Shown piece after piece: positions 45,601 through 53,640 of a stretch of DNA of 64,000 nt. A program made the position numbers and the translations under genes. Under the pieces are notes generated by a model. The model was not told the origin of the DNA, did no database searches, and worked only from the letters and a program-made list of their open reading frames with translations. This stretch comes from JBBBNV01 sp037137075 (GTDB taxonomy: Bacteria; Bacillota; Bacilli; Paenibacillales; NBRC-103111), in the NCBI RefSeq assembly GCF_037137075.1, contig NZ_JBBBNV010000025.1, positions 8,200-72,199 of the forward strand, read 5' to 3'. Each line of letters begins with the position of its first letter. The first letter of the stretch is position 1.

Positions 45601-46069
45601 CCGGCCTCTCCAGCTCCCCTTGGTCCGGAACCGTAACAGTTGCCCCCACTTCATATAAATTACTATCGGTTGGTGCACTCCCTGATGCAGCGCCAGTGCT
45701 GAAATACTGCACATCCCCTTTGGCGACGTAACACGCTTTCTTTACACCATTGATGGGATCGCTGTTGAAATAGTAGATCGTACATAACACATACGAAGTA
45801 AACGTAGCAGAACGATAGGCTCCGTTCGCGCCAAAGTAGACAACCTGCGTCCCCGGAAAGCTACAAAAGCCATTCTCATCGGAACATTTAATCATATTGT
45901 CGATATTAACATCAGCTGATGCTTGTGAAGGAAATAACGACGAGGACAATATCATTAATATCAATAGTAATAATATGCTTCCCCTCTTTAGCAGCACCTT
46001 TGTAAAGCCAGATCGGATATGGCCTCTTACCGCTTTGTTGAGGGCCTTCTTATTGGCACTTGTAAGCAT
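42662..46069 (-). CDS. SLH-anchored surface protein with InlB-type and GLUG repeats
   Basis: A 1135-residue exported protein. A long basic N-terminus and helix (ILLLLILMILSSSLFPSQASA) form the signal peptide. Two InlB-type B repeats (FTFMGWNTKVDGTGTLYPAGTTF; YTFAGWNTQADGTG) flank a series of GLUG-type units (VGGLVGENNAPISNSYHTGS...). Two cadherin-like beta-sandwich modules (LSSLSTDQGGLTPVF.., LSGLALSGIMLTPAF..) follow, then a Ser-rich linker, a ZU5-like part and three SLH domains (SDISGHWAEVNIKQAV.., GTWAQKAVAQAV.., PAWAKGAVSAMN..). It is probably wall-bound and adhesive. AGGAG lies about 13 nt before the ATG. The LuxR regulator gene just upstream may control it. Confidence 0.9.
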   Translation of the reverse strand: MLTSANKKALNKAVRGHIRSGFTKVLLKRGSILLLLILMILSSSLFPSQASADVNIDNMIKCSDENGFCSFPGTQVVYFGANGAYRSATFTSYVLCTIYYFNSDPINGVKKACYVAKGDVQYFSTGAASGSAPTDSNLYEVGATVTVPDQGELERPGFTFMGWNTKVDGTGTLYPAGTTFTMGTANVRLYDWWKWGEPAESVYSGTGTADDPFQIATPVQLDKLRNYFLESGLYFKLTADMDLSDYQSGAGWEPIGGENTPFNGNLDGNGHKITNLFINRSAGYTGLFGNIGDNASVTNMKLVDVNIEGEYCVGGLACVNNGTISNIYVTGSITGGGYVGGLAGANGGAITNSYVAGSITGSFGTGGLVGGNYGPIDQSYHTGSITGTHTVGGLVGENNAPISNSYHTGSITGTHTVGGLVGENYALIDKSYAAGSVTGNSAAGGLVGDNYAAVSNSFYDSESTNQSDTGKGIGLSTLAMTKQSTYAGWDFTSTWGINASGNYGYPYLRAIQKFVTYDGNGSDSGVTPTDSSSYEQGVTASVYGNTGSLAKNGYTFAGWNTQADGTGIDYAAGTTFQMGTADVMLYAKWLSANMLLSSLSTDQGGLTPVFAASNLNYTLNVSNAVSSLHITLTKADPNAALTVTGATYSSVTGNVYTYSASDLIVGPNLIQILVTAQNETTNTYNLTVNRLSNNAELSGLALSGIMLTPAFTPGTTSYSASVGNPISSTTVMASLYDGNATMTVNGAAAASGQASSAIPLNPGTNVIPIVVTAQDGTTRTYTVTVTRAYSSSSASSGGSTGPTTSSSAVISSNGTLTLPVGKSGEVSLGDRVKIIIPADAFGKELKVMIELVADTQGLLSSKDALATPVYEVLKNFPEDFDKEITLIFTFDPSSLQGNQTPSVFFYDETNKTWVKVGGVVNGNTITVKVNHFTKFAVFGVDHGVDQGADATGNTLPPINLSDISGHWAEVNIKQAVSNGIVSGYPDGSFKPNSTITRAEFSVMLMNALKPQRDGVVLTFIDKEMIGTWAQKAVAQAVQAGIINGYEDGSFRPDAEITRSEMAAMISNALGQSIQATVTSFADDKDIPAWAKGAVSAMNKQGIIEGKGANRFSPGDKATRAEAVTVLLKMMAQKSK

Positions 46070-46143
46070 CGTTCAAGTTTCACTCCTGTTCTTTGTCAAT
46101 GGTTCAATTTGTGATACTTGGATTACTATATGACTATATGGGC

Positions 46144-46171
46144 AAAAAAAAAATCCCCCGTTTGGGGGGGA
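46144..46171 (-). terminator. Terminator after the LuxR regulator gene
   Basis: On the minus strand CCCCC(CC)AAACGGGGG is followed by ATTTTTTTTTT, ideal for intrinsic termination. It separates the luxR gene from the SLH gene, so they have separate promoters. Confidence 0.88.
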
Positions 46172-46206
46172 CATGCGCTGACCTTACTCCACATAGATGG
46201 ACATAG

Positions 46207-48762
46207 TCACAATATCCTTAATTCTCTAGAACGCTGAAGTGCTCGTACGCGATTGTTTACCTCAAGCTTTCTGTACACATTTTTAATATGGGACTTTACG
46301 GTCTCACCCGTAATATTCAGGCGAATGGCGATTTCCTTATTCGGCAATCCATCCGCGATCAACTGAACAATTTTCGTTTCCTGCTCGGTCAGCAAGTTTG
46401 TATGCGATATCTGCGGTACCGAGCTGGCCTGAAAGACTTGAAGCAGTTGCCTCACATAGACCAGCGTATCCCTAGTCGTATTTCGAACAGGTTTTGCTGA
46501 CCTTGTCTTCAAATAAGTAGACAGCAGCTCTGTCATCACCACGCCTTCGTCTACGAAGCTCCTGGCATAACCCTCAGGCCCCCCCAATTGCAAAGCAGTC
46601 TCCAACTTTTCCAGAGCATCCGCCGTCCTGCCCAAATGCTGAAGTGTCACACTTTGCATAATGAGCACCTTGATTCGGTCACGAAGACAATCCTCCTTGC
46701 GCAATAGCTGATTCAGGCGGCCCAATAAATCCAGTGCGTCTTCCAATTGTCCGCTTGCTGCAAGCACTCTGGCATAAGCCATATACTCCAGAGCATGATG
46801 GAGAGAAACTTCATCCGTATGTGCCAAGCCACATCCCCGCAGCCAAACAAGTGCCTCCTCGGTAGCACCTTGCCGCAGGGCCAGACAAGCCTGCTCGGCC
46901 TCTATCTTCAACATGAATAACTGATATTCAGGGGAATCGAGCTGCGATTCCAAATCCGAGAGAAGCTCGGAAGCTTTGTCCGGATTGCCAAGGGCTTGTT
47001 GAATCCAAGAAGCGCTAGTGACTACCTGAATAAAGATCCGTACGTAAGGCCGAATATCCTTTCGTCCAAGCGCCAGATTTGCATACCGCTCAGCCTCCTC
47101 CAGCCGGTTCCACTCGTATAGTAATTTGCTGTAAGCAGCAAAGAAGGTGCCTGCAAGAGGATACTGCGTCTTGTGCTCCAAAGCGGCAACCCATCGGGAT
47201 AAGAACACATCGGCTGCATGAAGATCATTGATATGCGCCAAATAATCCGTAAAGGGGTCATAGCCGACATATTGGTAGCGCCACATGGTCTGAAAGACGC
47301 TGCCCTCCGGCATATAGTGCTCTACCCGCTCATAATATTCGGAGGCTTTGACCAAGTCCTTTTTCAGAAAAGAGTCGACTGCACTGAAAAAGTAAATGTT
47401 GCCCATCGCTTGCTTCCATTCTGCCTCTATTAGCTTACCCTTCAAAGCTTGAAACCGAACCCGAGCCTTTTCGATTCGAAGAGAAGCTGCTTCATGATTC
47501 CCTATGCCCGACATAACCGTTATATAGAATAGTTCAACCATCGGTTTCTCGGCAAAAAATAGCTCCGGTATAGCAGACATCCATCTGATGAACGCTATAC
47601 TTTCTGATTGTACTAACATATCAAGATTTTTCTCAATTAATCGAACGGCATCCTCATAGTGACTTCCTGCCAGGTAATGCTCCATCGCATCCTCGTCCAG
47701 TCCATTGCGTTCGAGCCAGTCCGCTGCATTCCTATGCGCTTGTACCCAGTTGTTGGTATCCGTCCTCGCCCCCATACGCTGCAGAAAGTCCGAGAACAAA
47801 TGATGATACCGATACCAGTTTCTCTGGTCGTCGAGGGGGATGATGAACAAGTTCAACTGCTCTAATCTCTCCAGATATCGTTGACTGTCCTGTCGTCCAG
47901 TTACGGCCTGACATAGTGAATGGTTCAATCGACTAAGAATAGACGTATCGACTAGAAAGGAGCGCATATCCTCGGATAGATGGCTGAAGACTTCTTCCAG
48001 CAGGTAATCTGATATGTGATGCTGACGACCATTAAACTGATAAATAGATTCGGCTATATTAGCGCTCTGCTTCAGAGAGATTGCCGCCAGCTCCAGCCCG
48101 CTGATCCAGCCTTCGGTCTGATGGTGCAGTTCCGCCACTTGCTCCGTTGTTAACTCCAAATCCGTCGTATCCCGGAAGAAGGCTTGTCCCTCGTCCAGCA
48201 GGAAGCGCATATCCTGCATCGTAATTTGGTTGAGTTGGCCAGTTGCCATAAGTCTGGCAGTAGGTATCGCCAATTCATTGCGGCTTGCTATAAATAGATG
48301 AACGTGGGATGGCAACCGTTCAAGTAAATAGGTCAGAGAGTCATGAATACCAGAATTCTCGATGAATTGATAATCATCAAGAACGATTGCCAGCTTGCTA
48401 GTCAATTGATCTAGATCATTCAACAGAGCAGGAATGGCATGCTCTAAAGACGCCCATAGCCCTCTCTCAAGAAAAGAGCAGATCGCCTCGCCAAAGCTTG
48501 GGACTGTCTCTTGAATAGAAGCAGTTACACCACTCCAAAATTGTATATAATCGTTATCCCGTTTATCCAGCGAAACCCAAGCTACAGGCACATCGCATTG
48601 CTTCGCCCACTCGCTTAACATTGTTGTTTTGCCGTAACCGGCCTGTGCCGAAACGTGCGTCAGTTTGACTTGCATTCCCTCATGAAGCTTGCGAATCAGC
48701 CGCGGCCTTCCTACCACATCGTGACGGACATAGGGGATATATAGCTTTGTGCGTACAATCAT
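46207..48762 (-). CDS. MalT-type (LAL) LuxR-family ATP-dependent regulator
   Basis: An 851-residue regulator. The N-terminus has a P-loop (VSAQAGYGKTTMLSEWAKQ, about 38-56) and a Walker B-type LAIVLDDYQFI, as in STAND ATPases of the MalT/LAL group. The middle (about 330-770) is TPR-like helical sequence, and the last 65 residues form a LuxR helix-turn-helix (LLTEQETKIVQLIADGLPNKEIAIRLNITGETVKSHIKNVYRKL). Such proteins bind an inducer, use ATP to oligomerise and activate promoters. GGAGGAA precedes the ATG. The neighbouring SLH gene on the same strand is a plausible target; the inducer is unknown. Confidence 0.92.
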   Translation of the reverse strand: MIVRTKLYIPYVRHDVVGRPRLIRKLHEGMQVKLTHVSAQAGYGKTTMLSEWAKQCDVPVAWVSLDKRDNDYIQFWSGVTASIQETVPSFGEAICSFLERGLWASLEHAIPALLNDLDQLTSKLAIVLDDYQFIENSGIHDSLTYLLERLPSHVHLFIASRNELAIPTARLMATGQLNQITMQDMRFLLDEGQAFFRDTTDLELTTEQVAELHHQTEGWISGLELAAISLKQSANIAESIYQFNGRQHHISDYLLEEVFSHLSEDMRSFLVDTSILSRLNHSLCQAVTGRQDSQRYLERLEQLNLFIIPLDDQRNWYRYHHLFSDFLQRMGARTDTNNWVQAHRNAADWLERNGLDEDAMEHYLAGSHYEDAVRLIEKNLDMLVQSESIAFIRWMSAIPELFFAEKPMVELFYITVMSGIGNHEAASLRIEKARVRFQALKGKLIEAEWKQAMGNIYFFSAVDSFLKKDLVKASEYYERVEHYMPEGSVFQTMWRYQYVGYDPFTDYLAHINDLHAADVFLSRWVAALEHKTQYPLAGTFFAAYSKLLYEWNRLEEAERYANLALGRKDIRPYVRIFIQVVTSASWIQQALGNPDKASELLSDLESQLDSPEYQLFMLKIEAEQACLALRQGATEEALVWLRGCGLAHTDEVSLHHALEYMAYARVLAASGQLEDALDLLGRLNQLLRKEDCLRDRIKVLIMQSVTLQHLGRTADALEKLETALQLGGPEGYARSFVDEGVVMTELLSTYLKTRSAKPVRNTTRDTLVYVRQLLQVFQASSVPQISHTNLLTEQETKIVQLIADGLPNKEIAIRLNITGETVKSHIKNVYRKLEVNNRVRALQRSRELRIL

Positions 48763-48894
48763 GGAAATTCCTCCGCATGTGACGTTAACATAAACTACAA
48801 TTCTACAAATTCAATAAATTCTCCTCTTATTATGTTCAAGATCAGGGCCAGCGAATGAATACAATTTCAGTTACTACTTAGGTGTCCCTAAAAT

Positions 48895-49484
48895 CGAATG
48901 AGCTCTCGTTTGCAGAATAAAGCGATACGTTATTATGAAAAAAAAGGACTACTACCACTAATAGAGCATGATGAAGCTGGCAGGCGGTTATTTTCAGAGG
49001 ATCAAATTTCGCTCCTGGAAACCGTTGTTTGTTATAAAATGCACATATTACTATAAGTGCTATTAAGCGATATATAGATTGGATAGTAGAAGGAGACGCG
49101 ACAATCATTAACGTGACATCTGGGTTAGCTTTTACACCATTTGCGATGGCTCCTATTTATTCATCAACGAAGGCGGTGCTTCATTCTTTAATAATGAGCC
49201 TAAGACACCAACTTTCTGATACGTCTGTAGAAGTAATTGAGGTTGCTCCACCGGCAGTGGGCACCGATTTAAGCGGAGCGGGGTTGCATACGCATGTAGA
49301 ACCATTGGATGCCTTCGCAGATGGAATTTTCAGAGGATTAGAAGAGGGTAAAGCTGAAATTGGATACGATACTTCCGTGGATTGTTTACGCGTGTCACGA
49401 GATAAAGTCGTCCTCGTAACTATGTATTTGGCATTGAAAAACCACAATGGAATAGTATCTGGCCTTAGCCCCATCTACCATTAA
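48895..49484 (+). pseudogene. MerR regulator / SDR oxidoreductase deletion fusion
   Basis: Two remnants joined. About 48895-49045 reads IRYYEKKGLLPLIEHDEAGRRLFSEDQISLLETVVCYK, a MerR helix-turn-helix lacking its first residues. After a frameshift near 49045 it continues ITISAIKRYIDWIVEGDATI, still MerR. Directly in frame follows INVTSGLAFTPFAMAPIYSSTKA, VLHSLIMSLRHQL and EVIEVAPPAVGTDLSG, the second half of a DltE-like short-chain dehydrogenase with its YxxxK active site. The Rossmann half is gone. One deletion between neighbouring merR and SDR genes explains the structure. Confidence 0.75.
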
Positions 49485-49553
49485 AGTGACTGGGGCTTTG
49501 CTCTTCTCAAGCAACAGCTTCCTTCAAAAGCCGCACTCATGACCTAAGTCCTT

Positions 49554-49612
49554 AAATCGTCATGACTTTCTGTCGCATCCCCGGTATGAAAGCAGCTCTT
49601 TCACAGAAAAAG
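49554..49612 (+). repeat. Dispersed repeat B, copy 2
   Basis: Matches 19421-19480 with three differences in about 59 nt. Here it sits 100 nt from the rlmH att-like end, outside any gene. Confidence 0.75.
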
Positions 49613-49708
49613 CATCGTTTGCATCAGTAGCTCTGCATGAAAAATGAAAATTATGTACTTGTGTGCCAGTCCCCAAATAATCTCGCCTGATCGTTGCCAA
49701 AAATTTAG

Positions 49709-49729
49709 CCGTCATTTATGATACGGTTC
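49709..49729. repeat. rlmH 3'-end att-like site (site A)
   Basis: The last codons and stop of rlmH read, on the plus strand, TCATTTATGATACGGTTC. On the gene strand GAACCGTATCATAAATGA encodes EPYHK and the stop, close to the SCC attachment site in staphylococcal rlmH (GCATATCATAAATGA). Near-copies occur at sites B, C and D. Confidence 0.7.
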
Positions 49730-50191
49730 CCCCCGATTAATCTTCACCGCCCGGTATACCTGCTCCACCAGCACTAGGCGCATGAGCTGGTGCGGGAGGG
49801 TCATGCGGCCGAAGCAGAGCTTCTGCTGGGCCCGGCGCAGTACCGCCGGAGCCAGGCCGGTGCTGCCCCCGATGACAAAAGCTACATGGCTTTGTCCGTA
49901 GGTGGCCAGCTTGTCCAGCTGCGACGCCAGCTCTTCGCTGGACCAGAGCTCGCCGTCGAGTGTGAGCGCAATGACGTGGGCCTCGGGCTTAATTTGGGCC
50001 AGCAGCCGTTCGCCTTCCCGGTCACGGACCTGCGCCTCCTCCGCCGCACTCATCGTTTCCGGCGCCTTCTCGTCGGCCACCTCCGTCAAGGTCAGCTTGA
50101 TGTAGGGCCCTAACCGCTTGGCGTATTCTGCAATGCCCTGCACCAAATATTTTTCTTTCAGTTTTCCAATAGCTGCAATTTGAATATGCAT
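49712..50191 (-). CDS. rlmH: 23S rRNA pseudouridine-1915 N3-methyltransferase RlmH
   Basis: A 159-residue SPOUT methyltransferase of the usual length. MHIQIAAIGKLKEKYLVQGIAEYAKRL is the family start; VIALTLDGELWSSEELA, FVIGGSTGLAPAV and the C-terminal LCFGRMTLPHQLMRLVLVEQVYRAVKINRGEPYHK form the SAM-binding knot. It methylates position 1915 in helix 69 of 23S rRNA in assembled ribosomes. It lies near the replication origin close to walRK, as in other Bacillales. Its 3' end is the attachment-type sequence repeated in the accessory region to the left. Confidence 0.97.
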   Translation of the reverse strand: MHIQIAAIGKLKEKYLVQGIAEYAKRLGPYIKLTLTEVADEKAPETMSAAEEAQVRDREGERLLAQIKPEAHVIALTLDGELWSSEELASQLDKLATYGQSHVAFVIGGSTGLAPAVLRRAQQKLCFGRMTLPHQLMRLVLVEQVYRAVKINRGEPYHK

Positions 50192-50364
50192 GTTCCAGCT
50201 CCTTTTATATCTGTATAAGTCTTATACGTTTATTTCATTACAGTGGGGGGGCATGTGGCCCACCGCCGTTATGTGCCGCCACCCGTGCGACGAGACCTTC
50301 ACAGTGCCTCACAACCCAGGACAACAACATCCTCCCCCACACCCCAGACCACCACAGTACTTAC

Positions 50365-50380
50365 TTTTTCACGTGGAACA
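50365..50380. promoter_or_regulatory. parS-like site (Spo0J/ParB binding)
   Basis: TTTTTCACGTGGAACA. The reverse strand, TGTTCCACGTGAAAAA, matches the B. subtilis parS sequence TGTTCCACGTGAAACA at 15 of 16 bases. The intergenic location and origin-proximal neighbours fit. No second copy was seen in the window. Confidence 0.75.
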
Positions 50381-50620
50381 TGATTTCCCAATTATACCGG
50401 AAATAACGCTGCGTCGCGAAGTCCTTCCCTAGCGGCAAAACACCCACCTGGGGATTTAAGTATCCCTTGTTCATTTATTCATTTGGTATGTCATTATATA
50501 ATCGTATCCTTCATCACATAGCCTCATCATTTTGTTTTCTGTGAAAGCACCTGCCCTCATATCGGGGATTTAGCGATAAGTTGCGAATGTCACGGGCTTA
50601 AATTTTTCACCAATCAAAAA

Positions 50621-50645
50621 GCCGCCGACACACTGTCGGCGGCTC
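50621..50645 (-). terminator. Terminator of the metNIQ operon
   Basis: On the minus strand GCCGCCGACA pairs with TGTCGGCGGC, followed by TTTTTG, about 40 nt beyond the metQ stop. Confidence 0.88.
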
Positions 50646-50684
50646 CTGATTTCCATCCTTACTACTATAATTGCATGTCCAGCC

Positions 50685-51554
50685 TTATTTCGCCGCTTTT
50701 TTCGTCATCCACTCCGGCTTGGAGAACCCTTTGAACTGCTCATCAATCGCTTTTTCGAAATCGGCGGATTGTACAACCTCTTTCAGGTCTTTAGCGAATT
50801 GGCTATCTACATCGCTAGTTTTCACTGCGATGATGTTGCGGTAGTTTTCCGCCATGTTCTCCAGCTTCAGTGCCTTCGTCAAGTCCATCTTCGCGGCAAG
50901 CGCGAAGTTCCCCGGCACAACCGCAAGCGGCGTGCTGTCTACTGTACGAGGCAGTTGTGCAGCTTCAACCGGCTTAATAACCAGGTTTTTCGGATTTTCC
51001 GCGATATCCTTCTCCGAAGCAGTCGCAGGATTAACATCCTTCTTCATTGTAACCAGGCCGATATCCTGCAGCAGCAGCAGCGAGCGGGCCAGGTTCGACG
51101 GGTCATTGGCAATCGTCAGGGTGCTGCCGGCTTCAATCGCATCCAGCGATTTGAATTTGTTGGAATATAGGCCCATTGGCGCGGTCGGCACGCTGATAAT
51201 GCTTTTCAACTCAAGCTTGTTGTCCGTTGCGAATTTCTCCAGATACAGTGTGTGCTGGAACAGATTCGCATCGATCGAGCCGCTTGCGAGCGCCTTGTTC
51301 GGCTGCACGTAGTCGTTAAACTCAACAACAGAGATCGTATAGCCTTTCTTCTCCATCAGCGGCTTAATCACTTTGTTGACCATATCACTGTAAGGACCCG
51401 CTGTGGCGCCGAATTTCAGTTCTTTCTTCTGTTCCGTCTTCGCCGCGTCGTTAGTGGAAGCTCCGGCATGTTCTGCGGGCTTGCTTGTCCCGCAAGCAGC
51501 GAGCAGCGTAAGCGCCAGTACGACCAGCAGCAGCAAGGAAATACGTTTTTTCAT
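50685..51554 (-). CDS. metQ: Methionine ABC transporter substrate-binding lipoprotein
   Basis: A 289-residue lipoprotein. The signal ends in the lipobox LLAACG; a charged linker then leads to KELKFGATAGPYSDMVNKVIKPLMEKKGY, and VVEFNDYVQPNKALASGSIDANLFQH is the NlpA/MetQ family hallmark. IANDPSNLARSLLLLQD is also conserved. It captures methionine outside the membrane for MetNI. It is the third gene of metN-metI-metQ, 49 nt after metI, with AAAGGAG before its ATG. Specificity for D- or L-methionine cannot be told apart. Confidence 0.94.
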   Translation of the reverse strand: MKKRISLLLLVVLALTLLAACGTSKPAEHAGASTNDAAKTEQKKELKFGATAGPYSDMVNKVIKPLMEKKGYTISVVEFNDYVQPNKALASGSIDANLFQHTLYLEKFATDNKLELKSIISVPTAPMGLYSNKFKSLDAIEAGSTLTIANDPSNLARSLLLLQDIGLVTMKKDVNPATASEKDIAENPKNLVIKPVEAAQLPRTVDSTPLAVVPGNFALAAKMDLTKALKLENMAENYRNIIAVKTSDVDSQFAKDLKEVVQSADFEKAIDEQFKGFSKPEWMTKKAAK

Positions 51555-51603
51555 TTCTCTCTACTCCTTTGAATTCATTCTCTCTATAGTTTTTCAACAG
51601 CCA

Positions 51604-52269
51604 TTAGCGCCGATCCACCTTGCGGGCGGCCCAGTCACCAATATATTGAATGATCTGGACCATAACAATCAGCACAATCACTGTCGTAAACAAAACCTGG
51701 TTGTCGTAGCGGTAATACCCGAACCGGATCGCGAGGTCACCAATACCGCCACCGCCAACCGTTCCAGCCATCGCAGAAAACCCGAGCAGGCTGATCGCCG
51801 TAATCGTTAAACCGGATATAATCCCAGGCTTCGCCTCTGGCAGCAGCACCTCCCGAATGATTAGCCATGGCTTGGCTCCTGCAGCGACAGCCGCCTCGAT
51901 GACCCCTTTGTTTACTTCTCGCAGGGAAGCCTCCACCAGCCGGGCATAGAAAGGAATTGCCGCCACCGTAAGCGGCACAGCAGCCGCGGTCGGGCCAATC
52001 GTAGTCCCGAGCATCCACTGCGTGACCGGAATAAGCAACACGAGCAAAATCAGGAACGGAATGGAACGGATAATATTCGCAACAAGTCCGAGTACAGTGT
52101 TAAGCACCCGGTTTTCGACGAACAGGCCTTTGGCGGTTATGAACAGCAGCACCCCAATCGGAATACCTAGCACAATGGAGATGATTAAGGAGATGCCGAC
52201 CATGTACAGCGTCTCGTAGAAAGCCTTCGTCATATCCGGCAGCAGCTGCAGCAGCCCATCAACCGACAT
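51604..52269 (-). CDS. metI: Methionine ABC transporter permease
   Basis: A 221-residue permease with about five helices. FYETLYMVGISLIISIVLGIPIGVLLF and ANIIRSIPFLILLVLLIPVTQ are typical of MetI. EASLREVNKGVIEAAVAAGAKPWLIIREVLLPEAKPGI is the EAA loop contacting the ATPase. Its start overlaps the metN end by 11 nt, so translation is coupled. Confidence 0.95.
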   Translation of the reverse strand: MSVDGLLQLLPDMTKAFYETLYMVGISLIISIVLGIPIGVLLFITAKGLFVENRVLNTVLGLVANIIRSIPFLILLVLLIPVTQWMLGTTIGPTAAAVPLTVAAIPFYARLVEASLREVNKGVIEAAVAAGAKPWLIIREVLLPEAKPGIISGLTITAISLLGFSAMAGTVGGGGIGDLAIRFGYYRYDNQVLFTTVIVLIVMVQIIQYIGDWAARKVDRR

Positions 52270-53278
52270 TCGTCATCACCTCCACCCCGCAGGAGCGGTC
52301 CGTCAAATACCTTACCGCCTGTTCAATCTCTTCTCTGCTTCCGGCGACCTCCATAATGAACGTGCCGAGCGGCTTGTCCCCGATATATTCAATCTTCCCG
52401 TGCAAAATATTAGCGCGAATCCCGCTCGACTTCAGCAGATCGGAGATAATGCCCTGCTCCGCGGCTTCATCCCGGAACAGCACCTTCAGCACCTTGCCTG
52501 ATGGGTCCAGCCTATCCCACAGCTTAGAAGGAAGCTTAAACTCCAAAGCATTATGAATGAATTCCTTCGTCAGCGGCTGCACCGGATTGGCAAAAACATC
52601 GTACACCGTGCCCTGCTCAATCACTTTGCCCTGCTGCATAATGGCTACCCGGTGACACAGGTCCTTCACCACTTCCATCTCATGGGTAATCAGGACAATC
52701 GTCAGCCCGAGGTCGCGGTTAATTTGCCGCAGAAGCGCTAAAATCGACTGCGTCGTCGTCGGGTCCAGCGCCGAGGTCGGCTCATCGCAAAGCAGCACCT
52801 GCGGCTCATTGGCGAGCGCCCGCGCTATACCGACACGCTGCTTCTGCCCGCCGCTGAGCTGAGCCGGATACTGATCTGCTTTGTCGGCCAGTCCAACCAG
52901 CTGCAGCAGCTCCTTCACCCGCTTCCCCATCTCGGCCTTCGGCTTACCGGCCGCTTTCAAAGCAAAGGCGACGTTTTCATAGACAGTTTTGCTGCTAATG
53001 AGGTGGAAATGCTGAAAAATCATCCCGATCTTCTGTCTCGCCAGACGAAGCTGCTCGGCCGACAGCTTGGTTAAGTCCAGACCGTTCACCAGTACTTGGC
53101 CGGAAGTCGGCTGCTCCAATAAATTAATGCAGCGAAGCACCGAGCTTTTGCCTGCGCCGCTGTAACCGACAATGCCAAAAATTTCGCCTGGCTTAATTTC
53201 CAAATTAACGTGGTCTACGCCGACCACGGTTTCATGCTTCGTCTGATATTGCTTAACCAGATCTACCAGCCTTATCAC
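52259..53278 (-). CDS. metN: Methionine ABC transporter ATP-binding protein
   Basis: A 339-residue ATPase. Walker A is GYSGAGKSS, the signature is LSGGQKQRVGIARALA, Walker B LLCDEPTSALDP and the switch His is in LITHEMEV. A C-terminal NIL/ACT-like domain (about 265-339) is the methionine-sensing part that inhibits transport. I chose GTG 53278 (VIRLVDLVKQYQ) since GGGGGG lies 7 nt upstream and the length then fits the family; longer starts exist. A near-perfect promoter lies about 165 nt upstream. No S-box riboswitch core is visible in the leader. Confidence 0.94.
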   Translation of the reverse strand: MIRLVDLVKQYQTKHETVVGVDHVNLEIKPGEIFGIVGYSGAGKSSVLRCINLLEQPTSGQVLVNGLDLTKLSAEQLRLARQKIGMIFQHFHLISSKTVYENVAFALKAAGKPKAEMGKRVKELLQLVGLADKADQYPAQLSGGQKQRVGIARALANEPQVLLCDEPTSALDPTTTQSILALLRQINRDLGLTIVLITHEMEVVKDLCHRVAIMQQGKVIEQGTVYDVFANPVQPLTKEFIHNALEFKLPSKLWDRLDPSGKVLKVLFRDEAAEQGIISDLLKSSGIRANILHGKIEYIGDKPLGTFIMEVAGSREEIEQAVRYLTDRSCGVEVMTNVG

Positions 53279-53440
53279 GGTGTAACCCCCCATACAAACA
53301 TCACCGCATTGACCAGCCAGGTATATAGCCGTCAAGGCTGTACAACAAGCAGGAACCCGGTGCATAACCAAAAAGCTCTATGTCCAATATGGTATCACGC
53401 ATTGTCTATTTATCGTAATTTGTCGAATAGAATAGATTAA

Positions 53441-53469
53441 ATCATACCAGTCTACTCGGATATTGTCAA
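53441..53469 (-). promoter_or_regulatory. Strong sigma-A promoter of metNIQ
   Basis: On the minus strand TTGACA, a 17-nt spacer and TATGAT, with a TG just before the -10 (extended type). The leader to the metN start would be about 155 nt. Confidence 0.75.
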
Positions 53470-53503
53470 TCACTTCAAATCGCACTTTTACTTCCATAAC
53501 TGT

Positions 53504-53547
53504 AAAAAAACCCCTCCAATTCATCTCCATCAGATGCATTGGCGGGG
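53504..53547 (-). terminator. Terminator after the CxxH/CxxC gene
   Basis: On the minus strand CCCCGCCAAT pairs with ATTGGAGGGG (one mismatch), followed by seven T. Confidence 0.85.
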
Positions 53548-53640
53548 CTACTCAACTGTGCAGCAGCAACGCGGCCTTCACCGCCTCGCAGCAAGCTCCG
53601 GCATACGTGGTAGGGCCGCTAGGCCTCGATCTCCTCGGCT

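Larger units (their letters stand above)
50192..50684. other. Intergenic region upstream of rlmH
   Basis: No gene seen. It contains the parS-like site (50365-50380), a G/C-biased stretch of unknown meaning (50245-50350) and the metQ terminator (50621-50645). The rlmH promoter must lie here. Confidence 0.5.

Noticed and set aside
46107..46121. AATTTGTGATACTTG as a further att-like site
   Set aside because: It matches only about 11 bases of site C and loses the CGGTTC part. Too weak to count.
39233..49729. A serine or tyrosine recombinase gene inside the suspected island
   Set aside because: All intact frames in the interval were read; none has recombinase motifs. The integration reading rests on the repeats alone.
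53279..53440. S-box (SAM) riboswitch before metN
   Set aside because: The leader is long enough, but the conserved S-box core (CTTATC..GAGGGA..GATGAAACC pattern) is absent, and no terminator is seen before the gene.
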